In this document: positions 50,370 to 60,338 of the stretch, in pieces
Position numbering within the stretch: position 1 is the first letter of the stretch
Layout of the letters: each line of letters begins with the position of its first letter
Notes under the pieces: generated by a model
Seen by the model: the letters and a program-made list of their open reading frames with translations, nothing else
Told to the model about the DNA's origin: nothing
The model's database searches: none
Origin: Hahella sp. HNIBRBA332
Lineage (GTDB): Bacteria > Pseudomonadota > Gammaproteobacteria > Pseudomonadales > Oleiphilaceae
Reading direction: 5' to 3'
Length of the DNA stretch: 64,000 nt
NCBI RefSeq assembly: GCF_030719035.1
Contig: NZ_CP132203.1
Span: forward strand, 434,001 to 498,000
Position numbers and translations under genes: made by a program

Positions 50370-52148
50370 ATGGACGAAAAACTGATACAACAAGAATTAC
50401 AACGCGGTTTTAAGTGGCTTAAGTTCGCCCCTCCTGTGGAGGAGGCTTATCGCGCGTTCCATAATCAACGGGTGCAGGCGCGTTTGCCTTTGGTGCATGC
50501 GACGGCGCTGGCGTTCATCATCATCTATTCCTTGCTCGACTACTATCTGTTCCCTCAGCAGATCGCTAGTTGGACCATTCCCATTCGTTTGTTTCTGGTG
50601 TGTCCGATTATCGCCCTAGCGTTATATGCGGGCATGCATTCCTGGCCGCGGCGTTGGTTTATGCCGCTTTATAACGGCACCTATGCGCTGGGCGGTCTGA
50701 GCGTGGTGGCGATTATCTGGATTGCGCATTCGCAAAATGTCATGGTGCCCTACGACGGTCTGTTCCTGGTGTTGATCTACGGCTACTTTCTCATGGCGAT
50801 CCCTTTCTACGTCGCCACAGTGATTTCCACACTGATCTATGGCGCTTATCTGCTGGTGGAGCTGGATGTCGGCATGGACGCTACGACGCTAAGGTTTAAC
50901 GCGTTTTTTCTGTTCGGCGCCAACCTGATTGGGGCGGTGGGATCGTATATTCAGGAGCATGCCCAGCGGACGCTGTTTCTGAATCTGCAATTGGTCAAAA
51001 TTGCTCAGCGCGGGGCGGAGCGCGCTAATCGCTCCAAGACGCGCTTTCTGGCGGCGGCCAGTCACGACTTACGCCAACCTCTGAACGCCATGAGCATGTT
51101 GGCGGAAAGTCTGTCCGCAAAGATGGACCGCAATTCGGAAGAGGGGATTATTGTCGGTAAATTGCGCCGCTCTCTCAGCCAGTTGAGCGACCTGTTCAAG
51201 TCGCTGCTGGATATGTCGCAGCTCAATATGGGGGTAGTCAAACCCAATCCTCGTCACTTCTATCTGCATGAGTTGGTGCGCCGGGTGGCGATGGAGTTTG
51301 ACGCTGTAGACATCCCATCGACGCGTCCAGAGCGTATCGACACGGAATGCGATGAAGAGCTGGTCGCATACTCCGATCCTATTCTACTGGAGCGTATGTT
51401 GCGCAATTTGATCACCAACGCGCTACAACACGCCGATGCGCAAGCGATCCAGGTGAACTGTCGCCGGCTCAATAATGTGCTGGAAATTCATGTGATTGAC
51501 GATGGGATCGGGATTCCCTCAAGAGATATCAAGCGCATATTTAAAGAGTTTCAGCAGGGGGGCGATGATGAAGGCAGGCCACGCTCAGGCATCGGCTTGG
51601 GGCTGGCGATCGTGCGGCAGCTGGCGGGACTGTTGGGCGGCGCGTTGACAGTGAAGTCTTCCCCTGGCGCCGGTGCGGATTTCAGTTTCACGATTGCGTG
51701 CGGACGCGCCAATCTGGTGGCGCCGCAACCGGAAGCCTATCCGGAAACCCGTACCCTTGGCGGTATGTCTGTGTGGCTTGTGGAAGACGATCAACCCAGT
51801 CGGGAAGCCATGCGGCAGCTATTGGACGCCTGGGGCGTGCAAGTGGCGGCGTTCGCCGACGCCAAAACAGCGATGGGAAGACTACATGACGAGACGCCGG
51901 ATATGATTCTGTCGGATTATCGACTGGGCGGCGCTATTTCCGGACTGGATGTGGTGCTGTCATTGCGACGCCAAAGCGGGCGCGACATTCCTGCGGTGAT
52001 TATTTCCGCCGATGTGGAAATGCTGCAGGTGGAGGCCGGACGCTATCCCAGCATCATATTCGTCGCCAAACCCGTCACTCCGGCGCGTTTATACCTGATA
52101 CTTAGCCGAGAGTCCGCCCGCGCGGTGGTTGAGAACGCCGCTGAATAA
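50370..52148 (+). CDS. Hybrid sensor histidine kinase with C-terminal receiver
   Basis: A 592-residue membrane sensor. About six hydrophobic helices span residues 38-195. A HisKA segment carries the phosphorylated His232 in AAASHDLRQPLNAM, and the ATP-binding domain has NLITNALQHA (N box), DDGIGIP (G1) and GIGLGLAIVRQLAG. A receiver domain at about 465-580 has acceptor Asp516 (MILSDYRLGG). The gene is convergent, 7 bp apart, with a NarL-type response regulator that is its probable partner. Signal unknown. Confidence 0.92.
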   Translation: MDEKLIQQELQRGFKWLKFAPPVEEAYRAFHNQRVQARLPLVHATALAFIIIYSLLDYYLFPQQIASWTIPIRLFLVCPIIALALYAGMHSWPRRWFMPLYNGTYALGGLSVVAIIWIAHSQNVMVPYDGLFLVLIYGYFLMAIPFYVATVISTLIYGAYLLVELDVGMDATTLRFNAFFLFGANLIGAVGSYIQEHAQRTLFLNLQLVKIAQRGAERANRSKTRFLAAASHDLRQPLNAMSMLAESLSAKMDRNSEEGIIVGKLRRSLSQLSDLFKSLLDMSQLNMGVVKPNPRHFYLHELVRRVAMEFDAVDIPSTRPERIDTECDEELVAYSDPILLERMLRNLITNALQHADAQAIQVNCRRLNNVLEIHVIDDGIGIPSRDIKRIFKEFQQGGDDEGRPRSGIGLGLAIVRQLAGLLGGALTVKSSPGAGADFSFTIACGRANLVAPQPEAYPETRTLGGMSVWLVEDDQPSREAMRQLLDAWGVQVAAFADAKTAMGRLHDETPDMILSDYRLGGAISGLDVVLSLRRQSGRDIPAVIISADVEMLQVEAGRYPSIIFVAKPVTPARLYLILSRESARAVVENAAE

Positions 52149-52155
52149 GCACCGC

Positions 52156-52827
52156 TCAGGCGTCCACCAGATGCAGCCGCGTCGCCACGCTGACGCATTC
52201 CGTACGGTTGTGTACATTCAGGTGCATGAACAACGCTTTCAAGTGTGACTTCACCGTGTCTTCCGTCAAACTCAGCTCCGAGCAGATTCTTTTGTTCGGC
52301 AAACCCTTGGCCAACAGTTGCAGCACTTCCATTTGCCGGGGAGTGATGGAATCCAGCCGTAGCTGGCTATCCTGAACCGGCGCCTGATTTCGGTGCGTGT
52401 AGAAGTCGGGGACGTACTGTTTGCCATTAAGGATCTGACGGATCGCCAGATTGATCTCCATGGCGCTGGAGGACTTGCTGATGAACCCGATGGCTCCACT
52501 GCGCAAGGACAGTTCCACATCTTCGATATCTTCAGAGGCGGACAGAATGGCCACGGGGATATATATGCGCTTGCAGGTCAGGTAGCGCAGAAACTTGAAT
52601 CCGCGTCCGTCGGGCAAGGAAAGATCCAGTAATATCAGGTCAAAATTTTGGTCAGTATCCAGCAAGGTCTGCGCCGCCTGACAGTTAAAAGCGTTCACCA
52701 GATCGATGGGAACCTGTTGGGCGGTGAGGGCGACGCGCAGGCCGTCGATAACGAGCTGGTGATCGTCAATCACCAGGACCCGTAAATGATTCGGTACAAA
52801 TACCGCTGAAGAGGCGCTTATGCTCAC
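52156..52827 (-). CDS. NarL/LuxR-type response regulator
   Basis: A 223-residue DNA-binding response regulator. The receiver domain (about 15-130) has Asp68 (FDLILLDLSLPDG) as phospho-acceptor. The C-terminal LuxR helix-turn-helix (about 155-220) contains ITPRQMEVLQLLAKG, LSLTEDTVKSHLKAL and the usual final helices. It starts at GTG 52827 with AGGGAG upstream. It is convergent with the hybrid kinase gene. Confidence 0.92.
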   Translation of the reverse strand: MSISASSAVFVPNHLRVLVIDDHQLVIDGLRVALTAQQVPIDLVNAFNCQAAQTLLDTDQNFDLILLDLSLPDGRGFKFLRYLTCKRIYIPVAILSASEDIEDVELSLRSGAIGFISKSSSAMEINLAIRQILNGKQYVPDFYTHRNQAPVQDSQLRLDSITPRQMEVLQLLAKGLPNKRICSELSLTEDTVKSHLKALFMHLNVHNRTECVSVATRLHLVDA

Positions 52828-53047
52828 GTTGACTCTCCCTGCGCCGTTTGGCGCCGTTTCTTTTTGTTATAAACCAAAAATTATACGCCGATAGAAACAC
52901 TGAACAGTGAACGATTGCTAGTTTTTGGGAACAGAATGGGATGTTGAAGGATTGCAATTGAGCGCGTCTACTTGTGAGGCGCTCAATATGGGGAAAATGG
53001 GGAATCCCAGGACGCAGTCAGACGCGTCCTGGGATAGCAAGATGTCG

Positions 53048-55525
53048 TCAGGCGGTGGGGGCCTGCGTAGGTTGTGTTTCGATGGCGACTTGCAGAATGC
53101 TCTGACGCAGCTCCGCATTCAGCACCAGGCGCGCGTCTTCCGCGATATTGTCGAGGTCTTCGTCGTAAACGATATGGCCTTCCTCATCCACCTGAATGAT
53201 CTCGTTGCTCTTCAGATTGTTAATGAAGTTGCGGAACAAGGCTTTATCGAAGAACTCCGGCGCGTTGAGGCCATACAGGATGGACATGCGCTCCGCCATG
53301 GACGTGCTCTGCTCCTCCAGCGCATTGGCGGTGATCGCGCCTTTACCGTGACGGCGCAGAATGGCGATGGCAATGTAGTAGCGCTCCAGCGTCGGGATGA
53401 TGGTCTTCGCCAGGGCGTTGAGCAGAACGAATTCGCGGGAGCCGGCCATGGGGCGATACAGATTGTCTTTATCTTTCAGCAGCAGATTGCTTTCACACAG
53501 TGTCTCGAGCCAGCGCTCGATTTCCGGGTCCACGTCGTCTTTGTGCCAGCGCAGGAACAGCTCCGACTTGATGTAGGGGTAGATCGAGCTTACCAGCCAC
53601 ACCAGTTTGGCGCGGTCCATGGTGCTGTTATTCTGGAACAAACTGGCGACCAGCGCGGGCAGCGCCAGGAAGTGCAGAATATTGTTGCGATAGTAGGTCA
53701 GCAAAATGGCGCTGGAGCCTTCCAGGCTGATGATGTCGCCCAGCTTTTGATGCTGACGTAACGCCAGTCCCATGCTTTCGGTGTATTTGACCCAGTCCGC
53801 GCCGCAGCCTTCAGGGAAACTCATTTCGTTACTGTAGGGGTGCATCCGCAGCAGTGAGACCACTGCGTCGCAATGATCCGCGAGCATTTTTTGATCCATC
53901 GCCTGCTTGGGTGTGGCCAGCAGCAGGGTGGCGACGATATTGATAGGGTTAAGCGCCGCTGCGTTATTGATGCGGGTGGCCACCATTTCCGCCAGTTCGT
54001 CGATCATGTGCGGCATCCATTTGGGACGCACTTCCTGATCGTAGGCCTGATCGCGCCAATGCGGCTGTACTTTGTCGAGCACGTCGGATAACGCGAAGGG
54101 CTCGCCGAAGTTGACGCTGACGCGCCCAAAGGAGTTGCGCAGATTACGCAGGGATTTGAACAGGGCGAAGATGTTTTCGTCTTTTTTCTTCTTGCCGCGC
54201 AGCTCGCCAAGATAAGAGCGCGCTTCCAGGATTTTTTCGTACCCGATATACACCGGCACGAAGGTGATCGGCTTTTTGTAGTTACGCAGATAGCTGCGCA
54301 CGGTCATCATCAACATGCCCGCTTTCGGCTGCAAAGTGCGCCCGGTGCGGCTGCGCCCGCCTTCTACGAAATACTCCACCGGATGGCCGCGGGTGAACAT
54401 GGAGTGCATGTATTCATTGAACACGGCGGTGTACAGCTTGTTGTTCTTGAAGCTGCGCCGCATGAAGAAGGCGCCGCCCCGACGCAGTATCGGGCCCACT
54501 ACCGGCATATTCAGGTTAATGCCGGCGGCGATATGGGGCACCATCAATCCATTGCGATACAGCACGTAGGAGAGCAATAAGTAGTCGATGTGGCTGCGAT
54601 GGCAAGGGACATAGACTACCGCGCTGGACTTGGCTGCTTCTTTCACAGCGTCAATGTTGTTGATGTTGACCCCGTTATAAATCTTGTTCCAGACCCAGGT
54701 CAGAATGATGTCGAGAAAGCGCACCGCGGCGATGGAAACGTTAGAGGCGATTTCGTCCGCATATTTCCGCGCCCGCTCTTTGGCCTTTTGAGGGCTGATG
54801 TTTTCTTTCTTGGCGGTTTCCCGGATCGCGTCCTTGACGGAGGGGCTGCGAATCAGTGTGGACACCAGGGTGCGACGGTGAGACAGGTCAGGACCGACCA
54901 CCGCCTGCCGCATGCGGCGGAAGTGTACGCGCAGCAGGCGCGCCAGTTTGCGGTTGGCGCGTTGCGGGTCCTGGGTGTCGTCGACGATATAGCGCAGGGA
55001 AATCGGTTTGCTGAACTGAATAAAGGTATTGCGCCCGTGAATCATGATGGTCAGGAACTGGCGCAAGCGGCCGGCGATGGACCAAGTGTCCGCCAGCATC
55101 AGTTTGAACAGGGAGCGCTCTTTCTCCGGCGTCCGGCCCCAGAACAGGGAGACCGGCACGATCTGCACGTCCAGTCCGGGATCCTTTTGCGCGGCGCTGA
55201 CCAATTGCTTCAGCCGTTCCGTGATGGTCGGCGTATGGCGGCGGCGAAACACCTGCCCGCGCTTCTCATACAAAAAGAAGTGGCTGCGCGACAGGACGGC
55301 GTCCCGCAATGTCAGCGGCGCCTGGGAGGAGGGGAGGCCGGCGAGGCGGCACTCCTGCTCCAGCACCAGTCGACTGCTGAGCGAACTGTGCTGTAGAACG
55401 TAGACGACGGGCTTTTCCGGGTCCAGTCCCAATTGCTTGGCGTCGTTGCCGATAACATCTGTCCTGACCCATAAAAATAAAATTTTGCGGAGCAGGTTAA
55501 AGAAAAAAGAAGTGATTCCGAGCAT
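53048..55525 (-). CDS. plsB: Glycerol-3-phosphate 1-O-acyltransferase
   Basis: An 825-residue membrane-bound acyltransferase for the first step of phospholipid synthesis, normal PlsB length. The catalytic block is HRSHIDYLLLSY (H-x4-D), followed by GGAFFMRRSFKNNKLY and the glycerol-phosphate binding EGGRSRTGRTLQPKAGML. PITFVPVYIGYEKILE matches block IV. It is transcribed alone, away from the ABC genes. Confidence 0.97.
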   Translation of the reverse strand: MLGITSFFFNLLRKILFLWVRTDVIGNDAKQLGLDPEKPVVYVLQHSSLSSRLVLEQECRLAGLPSSQAPLTLRDAVLSRSHFFLYEKRGQVFRRRHTPTITERLKQLVSAAQKDPGLDVQIVPVSLFWGRTPEKERSLFKLMLADTWSIAGRLRQFLTIMIHGRNTFIQFSKPISLRYIVDDTQDPQRANRKLARLLRVHFRRMRQAVVGPDLSHRRTLVSTLIRSPSVKDAIRETAKKENISPQKAKERARKYADEIASNVSIAAVRFLDIILTWVWNKIYNGVNINNIDAVKEAAKSSAVVYVPCHRSHIDYLLLSYVLYRNGLMVPHIAAGINLNMPVVGPILRRGGAFFMRRSFKNNKLYTAVFNEYMHSMFTRGHPVEYFVEGGRSRTGRTLQPKAGMLMMTVRSYLRNYKKPITFVPVYIGYEKILEARSYLGELRGKKKKDENIFALFKSLRNLRNSFGRVSVNFGEPFALSDVLDKVQPHWRDQAYDQEVRPKWMPHMIDELAEMVATRINNAAALNPINIVATLLLATPKQAMDQKMLADHCDAVVSLLRMHPYSNEMSFPEGCGADWVKYTESMGLALRQHQKLGDIISLEGSSAILLTYYRNNILHFLALPALVASLFQNNSTMDRAKLVWLVSSIYPYIKSELFLRWHKDDVDPEIERWLETLCESNLLLKDKDNLYRPMAGSREFVLLNALAKTIIPTLERYYIAIAILRRHGKGAITANALEEQSTSMAERMSILYGLNAPEFFDKALFRNFINNLKSNEIIQVDEEGHIVYDEDLDNIAEDARLVLNAELRQSILQVAIETQPTQAPTA

Positions 55526-55886
55526 GTAAAATACCGTTTAGCCCTGGCGAAGTGCCCGCTAGTTTAACGGCTCCGCCATAGACAGGCAAAGCTCGGAAAT
55601 GCTTGATTTTCAGCGGCTATATTCCGCGAGGATTGGGTTTGCGCAAACTTTCTGCAATGTAATGTAGAAGCGAAATGGGATTCTTGCAAAGCGGGATGTG
55701 ACTCCTTATTCTTCTTTTTCTTTGCGTCCTCCTGTTGCGGCTTAACTTTCAAACATTTCATTTAACTTCAATCTGTTGTGAGGACTGGATTATCGGGGAA
55801 TGGAATGTTGCAAGGTGTGTTTTAAACAACTTATGCGCCGCCTCTTTGGCGCTCGTTCCTTTATATAGCGAACGCGAGACCCTTCA
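55526..55886. other. plsB / ABC-operon divergent intergenic region
   Basis: 361 bp with no supported gene; it should hold the promoters of plsB and of the ABC operon. No distinct operator was recognised. Confidence 0.45.
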
Positions 55887-56807
55887 ATGATAAAAATTCA
55901 GAATCTGGAAAAGAAATACGGCGATATTCAGGCCGTATCCGGCATTTCTTTCGATATTGCTCCTGGCGAAGTGTTAGGCTTTTTAGGACCTAATGGCGCC
56001 GGTAAAACCACCACTATGCGTATGATCACCGGTTATGTGCAACCCAGCGGCGGCTCCGTCAGCGTCATGGGCGTTGATGTGGCGCAAGCGCCGCAACAGG
56101 CGCAACGGATCATGGGCTATCTGCCGGAAGGCGCGCCTTTGTACGGCGAGATGGCAGTGGCGGCCTTTCTGAGCTTCGTCGGACGGGTGCGCGGATTGCG
56201 TGGCGCGCAACTGAAGCAGCGCATGGAGCAGGTGGTCGCCCAGGTTTCCCTTCAGCATGTCATGCAACAACCGATTGAAACACTGTCTAAAGGTTTCAAG
56301 CGTCGCGTCGGACTGGCGCAGGCGCTGATTCATGACCCGCAAGTACTGATCCTGGATGAACCCACGGACGGACTGGACCCTAACCAGAAGCACGAAGTAC
56401 GCAAACTGATTCAGAATCTGTCCAAAGACAAGATCGTGGTGATCTCCACGCACATATTGGAAGAGGTCGATGCGCTGTGCTCTCGCGTGGTGATCATTTC
56501 CAAGGGCCGTATCGTCGCCAACAGCACGCCTGCGGAACTGGCCATGCAGTCCCGTTTTCACAAGGCGATATTCCTGCGATTCTCCCAGGCCTATGAGGCG
56601 CTGCCATCGCTGGAGGCGTTGCCGGAAGTGGGTGAAGTGGAGCAGGTGGACGATGCGAGCTACCTTCTATTCGCGGCCCCGGATAAAGCGCCGTTGCATG
56701 CTGTGAATCAACTTATCCACGCCCGCAACTGGGATGTGGAGGAGCTTCACGTTGAACGCGGCAGACTGGATGACGTATTCCGTCGCTTGACCATGGAGGC
56801 GGCATGA
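55887..56807 (+). CDS. ABC transporter ATP-binding protein (GldA-like)
   Basis: A 306-residue ATPase with Walker A GPNGAGKTTT, signature LSKGFKRRVGLAQAL and Walker B QVLILDEPTDGLD. The C-terminal extension is typical of drug/export-type or Gld-type ATPases. It overlaps the permease gene by ATGA, followed by a GldG-like gene. The system resembles the GldA-GldF-GldG set, in which non-gliding proteobacteria also keep homologues of unknown substrate. Confidence 0.92.
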   Translation: MIKIQNLEKKYGDIQAVSGISFDIAPGEVLGFLGPNGAGKTTTMRMITGYVQPSGGSVSVMGVDVAQAPQQAQRIMGYLPEGAPLYGEMAVAAFLSFVGRVRGLRGAQLKQRMEQVVAQVSLQHVMQQPIETLSKGFKRRVGLAQALIHDPQVLILDEPTDGLDPNQKHEVRKLIQNLSKDKIVVISTHILEEVDALCSRVVIISKGRIVANSTPAELAMQSRFHKAIFLRFSQAYEALPSLEALPEVGEVEQVDDASYLLFAAPDKAPLHAVNQLIHARNWDVEELHVERGRLDDVFRRLTMEAA

Positions 56808-57538
56808 ACGGCGTAGGCATTGTTTTCAAACGTGAGCTGCTGAGTTACGTCTCGACCTCGTTGGCGTACCTGTTTACGGTCATATTTCTGGTGCTGAGCG
56901 GCATATTCACCTTTTATCTGGGACACTTTTTTGAACGCGGCCAGGCGGATCTGGAAGCGTTTTTCAACTACATCCCCTGGCTGTTCGTGGTGCTGGTGCC
57001 GGCTTTGACCATGCGCTTATGGGCGGAGGAGCGCAGCACGGGTACGATTGAGTTGCTGTTGACCTTGCCAGTACAGCCCTTCGTGTGGGTGCTGGGTAAA
57101 TTCATGGCGGCCTGGGTATATCTGGCTGGCGCGCTGGCGCTGACCACTCCGTTCTGGTTTACCGTCAATTATCTGGGCGACCCGGATAATGGCGCCATTC
57201 TGGCTGGCTATATCGGTAGTTGGTTTATGGCGGGCGGTTTTCTGGCGTTAGGCTCCATGTTCTCCGCCGCCACCAAAAATCAGGTGATCGCCTTTATTCT
57301 TACGCTGGTGGTGTGCTTTCTGCTGGTGGCTTCAGGCTTTCCTATGGTGCAGGATTTCTTCTCCGCCTGGGCGCCGAATGAAGTGCTGGATCTGGTGGCG
57401 GACCTCAGCTTCTTCCGTCATTTCGAGGCCATTTCCCGAGGCGTCATCGATCTGCGCGACGTGCTCTATTTCGGTTCCATTATTGTGCTGGGCGTCTGGG
57501 CGACGGCGCATCTGGTCAAGCGTACGGCATCAAACTAA
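56804..57538 (+). CDS. ABC-2 type permease (GldF-like)
   Basis: A 244-residue inner-membrane protein with about six membrane helices. The segment RLWAEERSTGTIELLLTLPV is a hallmark of ABC-2 permeases of the NosY/GldF type. Start overlaps the ATPase stop; the GldG-like gene begins 9 bp later. Confidence 0.9.
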   Translation: MNGVGIVFKRELLSYVSTSLAYLFTVIFLVLSGIFTFYLGHFFERGQADLEAFFNYIPWLFVVLVPALTMRLWAEERSTGTIELLLTLPVQPFVWVLGKFMAAWVYLAGALALTTPFWFTVNYLGDPDNGAILAGYIGSWFMAGGFLALGSMFSAATKNQVIAFILTLVVCFLLVASGFPMVQDFFSAWAPNEVLDLVADLSFFRHFEAISRGVIDLRDVLYFGSIIVLGVWATAHLVKRTASN

Positions 57539-57547
57539 GGAGACGTC

Positions 57548-59491
57548 ATGAAGCGAGCGGGTTTTGTCGTAATCGTTGTGATCGCCGCCCTGGCGTTGTT
57601 CAATCTGGCGGTGCAACGGGGCATGAGCGGGGTCCGCTGGGACCTTACTGAAAACAGTCTGTACACGCTGTCGGACGGCGCGCGCTCCATCCTGGGCGGC
57701 CTGTCCAAAGACATAGAATTGACAGTGTACTACTCCGAAGGCGCCTCCAAGGATCTGCCTGCGTTACGCGCCTACGCGCGTCGGGTGCAGGAGCTGCTGG
57801 AAGAGTTTGAGCAACTCAGCGGTGGGAAAATCACCCTGAAGAAAGTCGATCCGGTTCCTTTCTCGGAAGAAGAAGATGAAGCCACCGCAGCAGGCCTGCA
57901 GGCGATTCCCGTTGGCGTAGCGGGCGATAACGTCTTTTTCGGACTGGTGGGCAAGGCCGGCGACAAAGAAGAAATTATTGCCTTCTTCCAGCCGAATAAA
58001 GAGCAGTTTCTTGAGTATGAACTGAGCAAACTGATCTATAACCTGGATCGTGCGCAACCGCCGGTCGTCGGCGTCATTTCCAGTCTGCAGATCAATGGCG
58101 GCTTCGATATGTACCAGCAATCCCAGCAACCGGCCTGGATTGTCATGCAGCAGATTGAGGATTTGTTTGACGTGCGTTGGTTGCCGGAGGACTTCGACGC
58201 TGTTGATGAGGATGTAGACGTTTTGATGATCGTACATCCGAAAGACCTGTCCCAACAGGCGCAGTTGGCTATCGATCAATTTGTGTTGAAGGGCGGCCGC
58301 GCTTTGGTGTTCGTCGACCCCAATGCGGAGCAGGATCAACCCGGCATGCCGATGATGGCGGCGAATATGCCCCGACGCAGTCAGCTGGACCCATTGTTGA
58401 AAGCCTGGGGCGTCAGTCTGAAAGAGAACGCGGTGCTGGCGGACTTCAAAAACAGCATGGTGGTGGGCGTCGGTCAAGCGCGTACGCCGGTGCGTCACTT
58501 GGCGTTATTGGGCTTGGCGGAAGACAGCATGACTCAGAGCGACATTATGCTGGCGGGCCTGGAGAGTATTAATGTCTCCACGCCGGGAATCTTGGAGAAA
58601 GTCGAAGGCGCGACCACGAGCTTCAAGCCTTTGCTGACTTCCAGCGACGAGTCTGCGCCTATTGAAGAAAGCGCGTTCGCCAATATGCAGAACCCGGAGT
58701 CGCTGTTCGAAAAATTCAAAGCCACCGGCGAACAATACGCGATGGCTGCGCGCATAGAAGGGCCGGCCAGGACGGCGTTTCCTGATGGTATAGAGGTTAC
58801 CGAGGAAGTAAAAGAAGAAGCGGCGCAGGATGATCTGGCGAACGATGCAGAGGGCGAAGACGCCGCTACCGCAGAGCCCAAGACCGTTACCCGGCATGTC
58901 GCCCCCGGCGTCGCTCAAAGCGATAACATCAACGTTGTCGTCATCGCCGACACAGACATCCTCACGGATCGTCTCTGGGTGCAGGTGCAGGAGTTCTTTG
59001 GACAACGCATCGCCAGCCCCTGGGCGAACAACGGCGATCTGGTAGTGAATGCGCTGGACTATTTGGCCGGCAACGCCAGTTTGATCAATATCCGGTCGCG
59101 GGGACGTTTTACCCGTCCGTTTGAGAAAGTGGATGAGCTGCGCCGTATAGCGGAGGAGAAGTTCGCGGATCAACAGCGCGAACTGCAGGAACGGCTCTCG
59201 GAGACGGAAGAACAGCTGGCGGAGTTGCAGCAGGCGCGGCAGGGCGGCGAAGAGACCGGTAGCGGCGTATTGCTGACGCCGGAGCAGGAAAAGGCGTTGG
59301 AGGACTTCCAGGAGGAGAAACTGCGTATTCGCAAAGCGCTGCGGGATGTGCAACATAACCTGGATCGAGATATCGATGATCTCGGTCGGCAGCTGAAGCT
59401 GGTCAATATCCTGATGGCGCCGCTGGCGTTGACGGTGATTGCGCTGATCGTGATGCTGTGGCGCAGACGCGGCGTCAAAAAGAGCGTTTAA
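57548..59491 (+). CDS. GldG-like ABC auxiliary protein
   Basis: A 647-residue membrane-anchored protein. One N-terminal helix (about 3-22) precedes the typical RWDLTENSLYTLSDGARSIL motif and a large periplasmic GldG/ABC_transp_aux domain. A charged coiled region follows (about 540-610, RELQERLSETEEQLAELQQA), then a C-terminal helix (VNILMAPLALTVIALIVMLW). A strong AAGGAG precedes the ATG. The DUF4340 gene that commonly follows is absent; nudC comes next. Confidence 0.87.
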   Translation: MKRAGFVVIVVIAALALFNLAVQRGMSGVRWDLTENSLYTLSDGARSILGGLSKDIELTVYYSEGASKDLPALRAYARRVQELLEEFEQLSGGKITLKKVDPVPFSEEEDEATAAGLQAIPVGVAGDNVFFGLVGKAGDKEEIIAFFQPNKEQFLEYELSKLIYNLDRAQPPVVGVISSLQINGGFDMYQQSQQPAWIVMQQIEDLFDVRWLPEDFDAVDEDVDVLMIVHPKDLSQQAQLAIDQFVLKGGRALVFVDPNAEQDQPGMPMMAANMPRRSQLDPLLKAWGVSLKENAVLADFKNSMVVGVGQARTPVRHLALLGLAEDSMTQSDIMLAGLESINVSTPGILEKVEGATTSFKPLLTSSDESAPIEESAFANMQNPESLFEKFKATGEQYAMAARIEGPARTAFPDGIEVTEEVKEEAAQDDLANDAEGEDAATAEPKTVTRHVAPGVAQSDNINVVVIADTDILTDRLWVQVQEFFGQRIASPWANNGDLVVNALDYLAGNASLINIRSRGRFTRPFEKVDELRRIAEEKFADQQRELQERLSETEEQLAELQQARQGGEETGSGVLLTPEQEKALEDFQEEKLRIRKALRDVQHNLDRDIDDLGRQLKLVNILMAPLALTVIALIVMLWRRRGVKKSV

Positions 59492-59519
59492 TAAATTCGG
59501 AAGTTGAAGGAGACAGGCG

Positions 59520-60329
59520 GTGGCGGTTTCGTTTAGTTATCATCCTGCGTTGGTGAGCGGTTTGGAAAGCGGCGCCCGCCGCCATATTTATTTTCACGAA
59601 GACAAGCTGTTGCTGCCCGCGCCGGATGCTCAGCCCTGGGATGCGGAAGAAGTCGATAATCCTGAAGGCCCGGTATTTTTGCTGGGAGAAGTCGATGGCG
59701 TCAGTTGCAGTGTCGGCAGTCTCAAGCAGACGCCGCCGGGATGGACAGAAGTGGGGTTGCGGGATTACCTGCTCGGTTGCGACGATGTGGAAGATTTTCG
59801 GATAGTTAACGCCGCCTCGCAGTTGCTCTACTGGCTGCGCACCCAGAACTTCTGCAGTCGCTGCGGGGAGCGTCTGGGTTTCAATGAGCAAGACCGCGGG
59901 CTGCGCTGCCATGGCTGCGGCTACATTTCCTATCCTAAAGTGTCTCCCTGCGTCATTGTGGTCGTACACCGCGGTGACGAGATTCTGTTGGCGCGGTCTC
60001 ATCGCTCTTTCAGTAAACTGCCTACGTTTAGTTGTCTGGCCGGTTTTATCGAAGCGGGCGAGAGTGCAGAAGAAGCAGTCGTCAGAGAGGTCTTGGAGGA
60101 GTCTGGGTTGTTGGTGTCCGACATCGAATACGTTACCTCCCAGGCCTGGCCATTTCCTCATCAGCTGATGCTGGGCTATCACGCCCGTTATGTGTCTGGC
60201 GACCTCAATATCGACACCACGGAGCTGAAAGAAGCCGCCTGGTTTAAAGTCGATCAGCTGCCTGCTGTATCGCCGATGAAAACCATCGCCGGTCGCCTGA
60301 TCGACGCCTATGTGGCCAAGTTCCGGTGA
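59520..60329 (+). CDS. nudC: NADH pyrophosphatase / NAD-cap decapping Nudix hydrolase
   Basis: A 269-residue NudC. The zinc ribbon has two CxxC pairs (NFCSRCGERLG and RCHGCGYISYPKV). The Nudix box is GFIEAGESAEEAVVREVLEESG, and the C-terminal EIEYVTSQ-type segment (SQAWPFPHQLMLGY) matches the SQPWPFPxS motif of NADH-specific members. It starts at GTG with AAGGAG 7 bases upstream. Confidence 0.93.
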   Translation: MAVSFSYHPALVSGLESGARRHIYFHEDKLLLPAPDAQPWDAEEVDNPEGPVFLLGEVDGVSCSVGSLKQTPPGWTEVGLRDYLLGCDDVEDFRIVNAASQLLYWLRTQNFCSRCGERLGFNEQDRGLRCHGCGYISYPKVSPCVIVVVHRGDEILLARSHRSFSKLPTFSCLAGFIEAGESAEEAVVREVLEESGLLVSDIEYVTSQAWPFPHQLMLGYHARYVSGDLNIDTTELKEAAWFKVDQLPAVSPMKTIAGRLIDAYVAKFR

Positions 60330-60338
60330 CCACGTAAG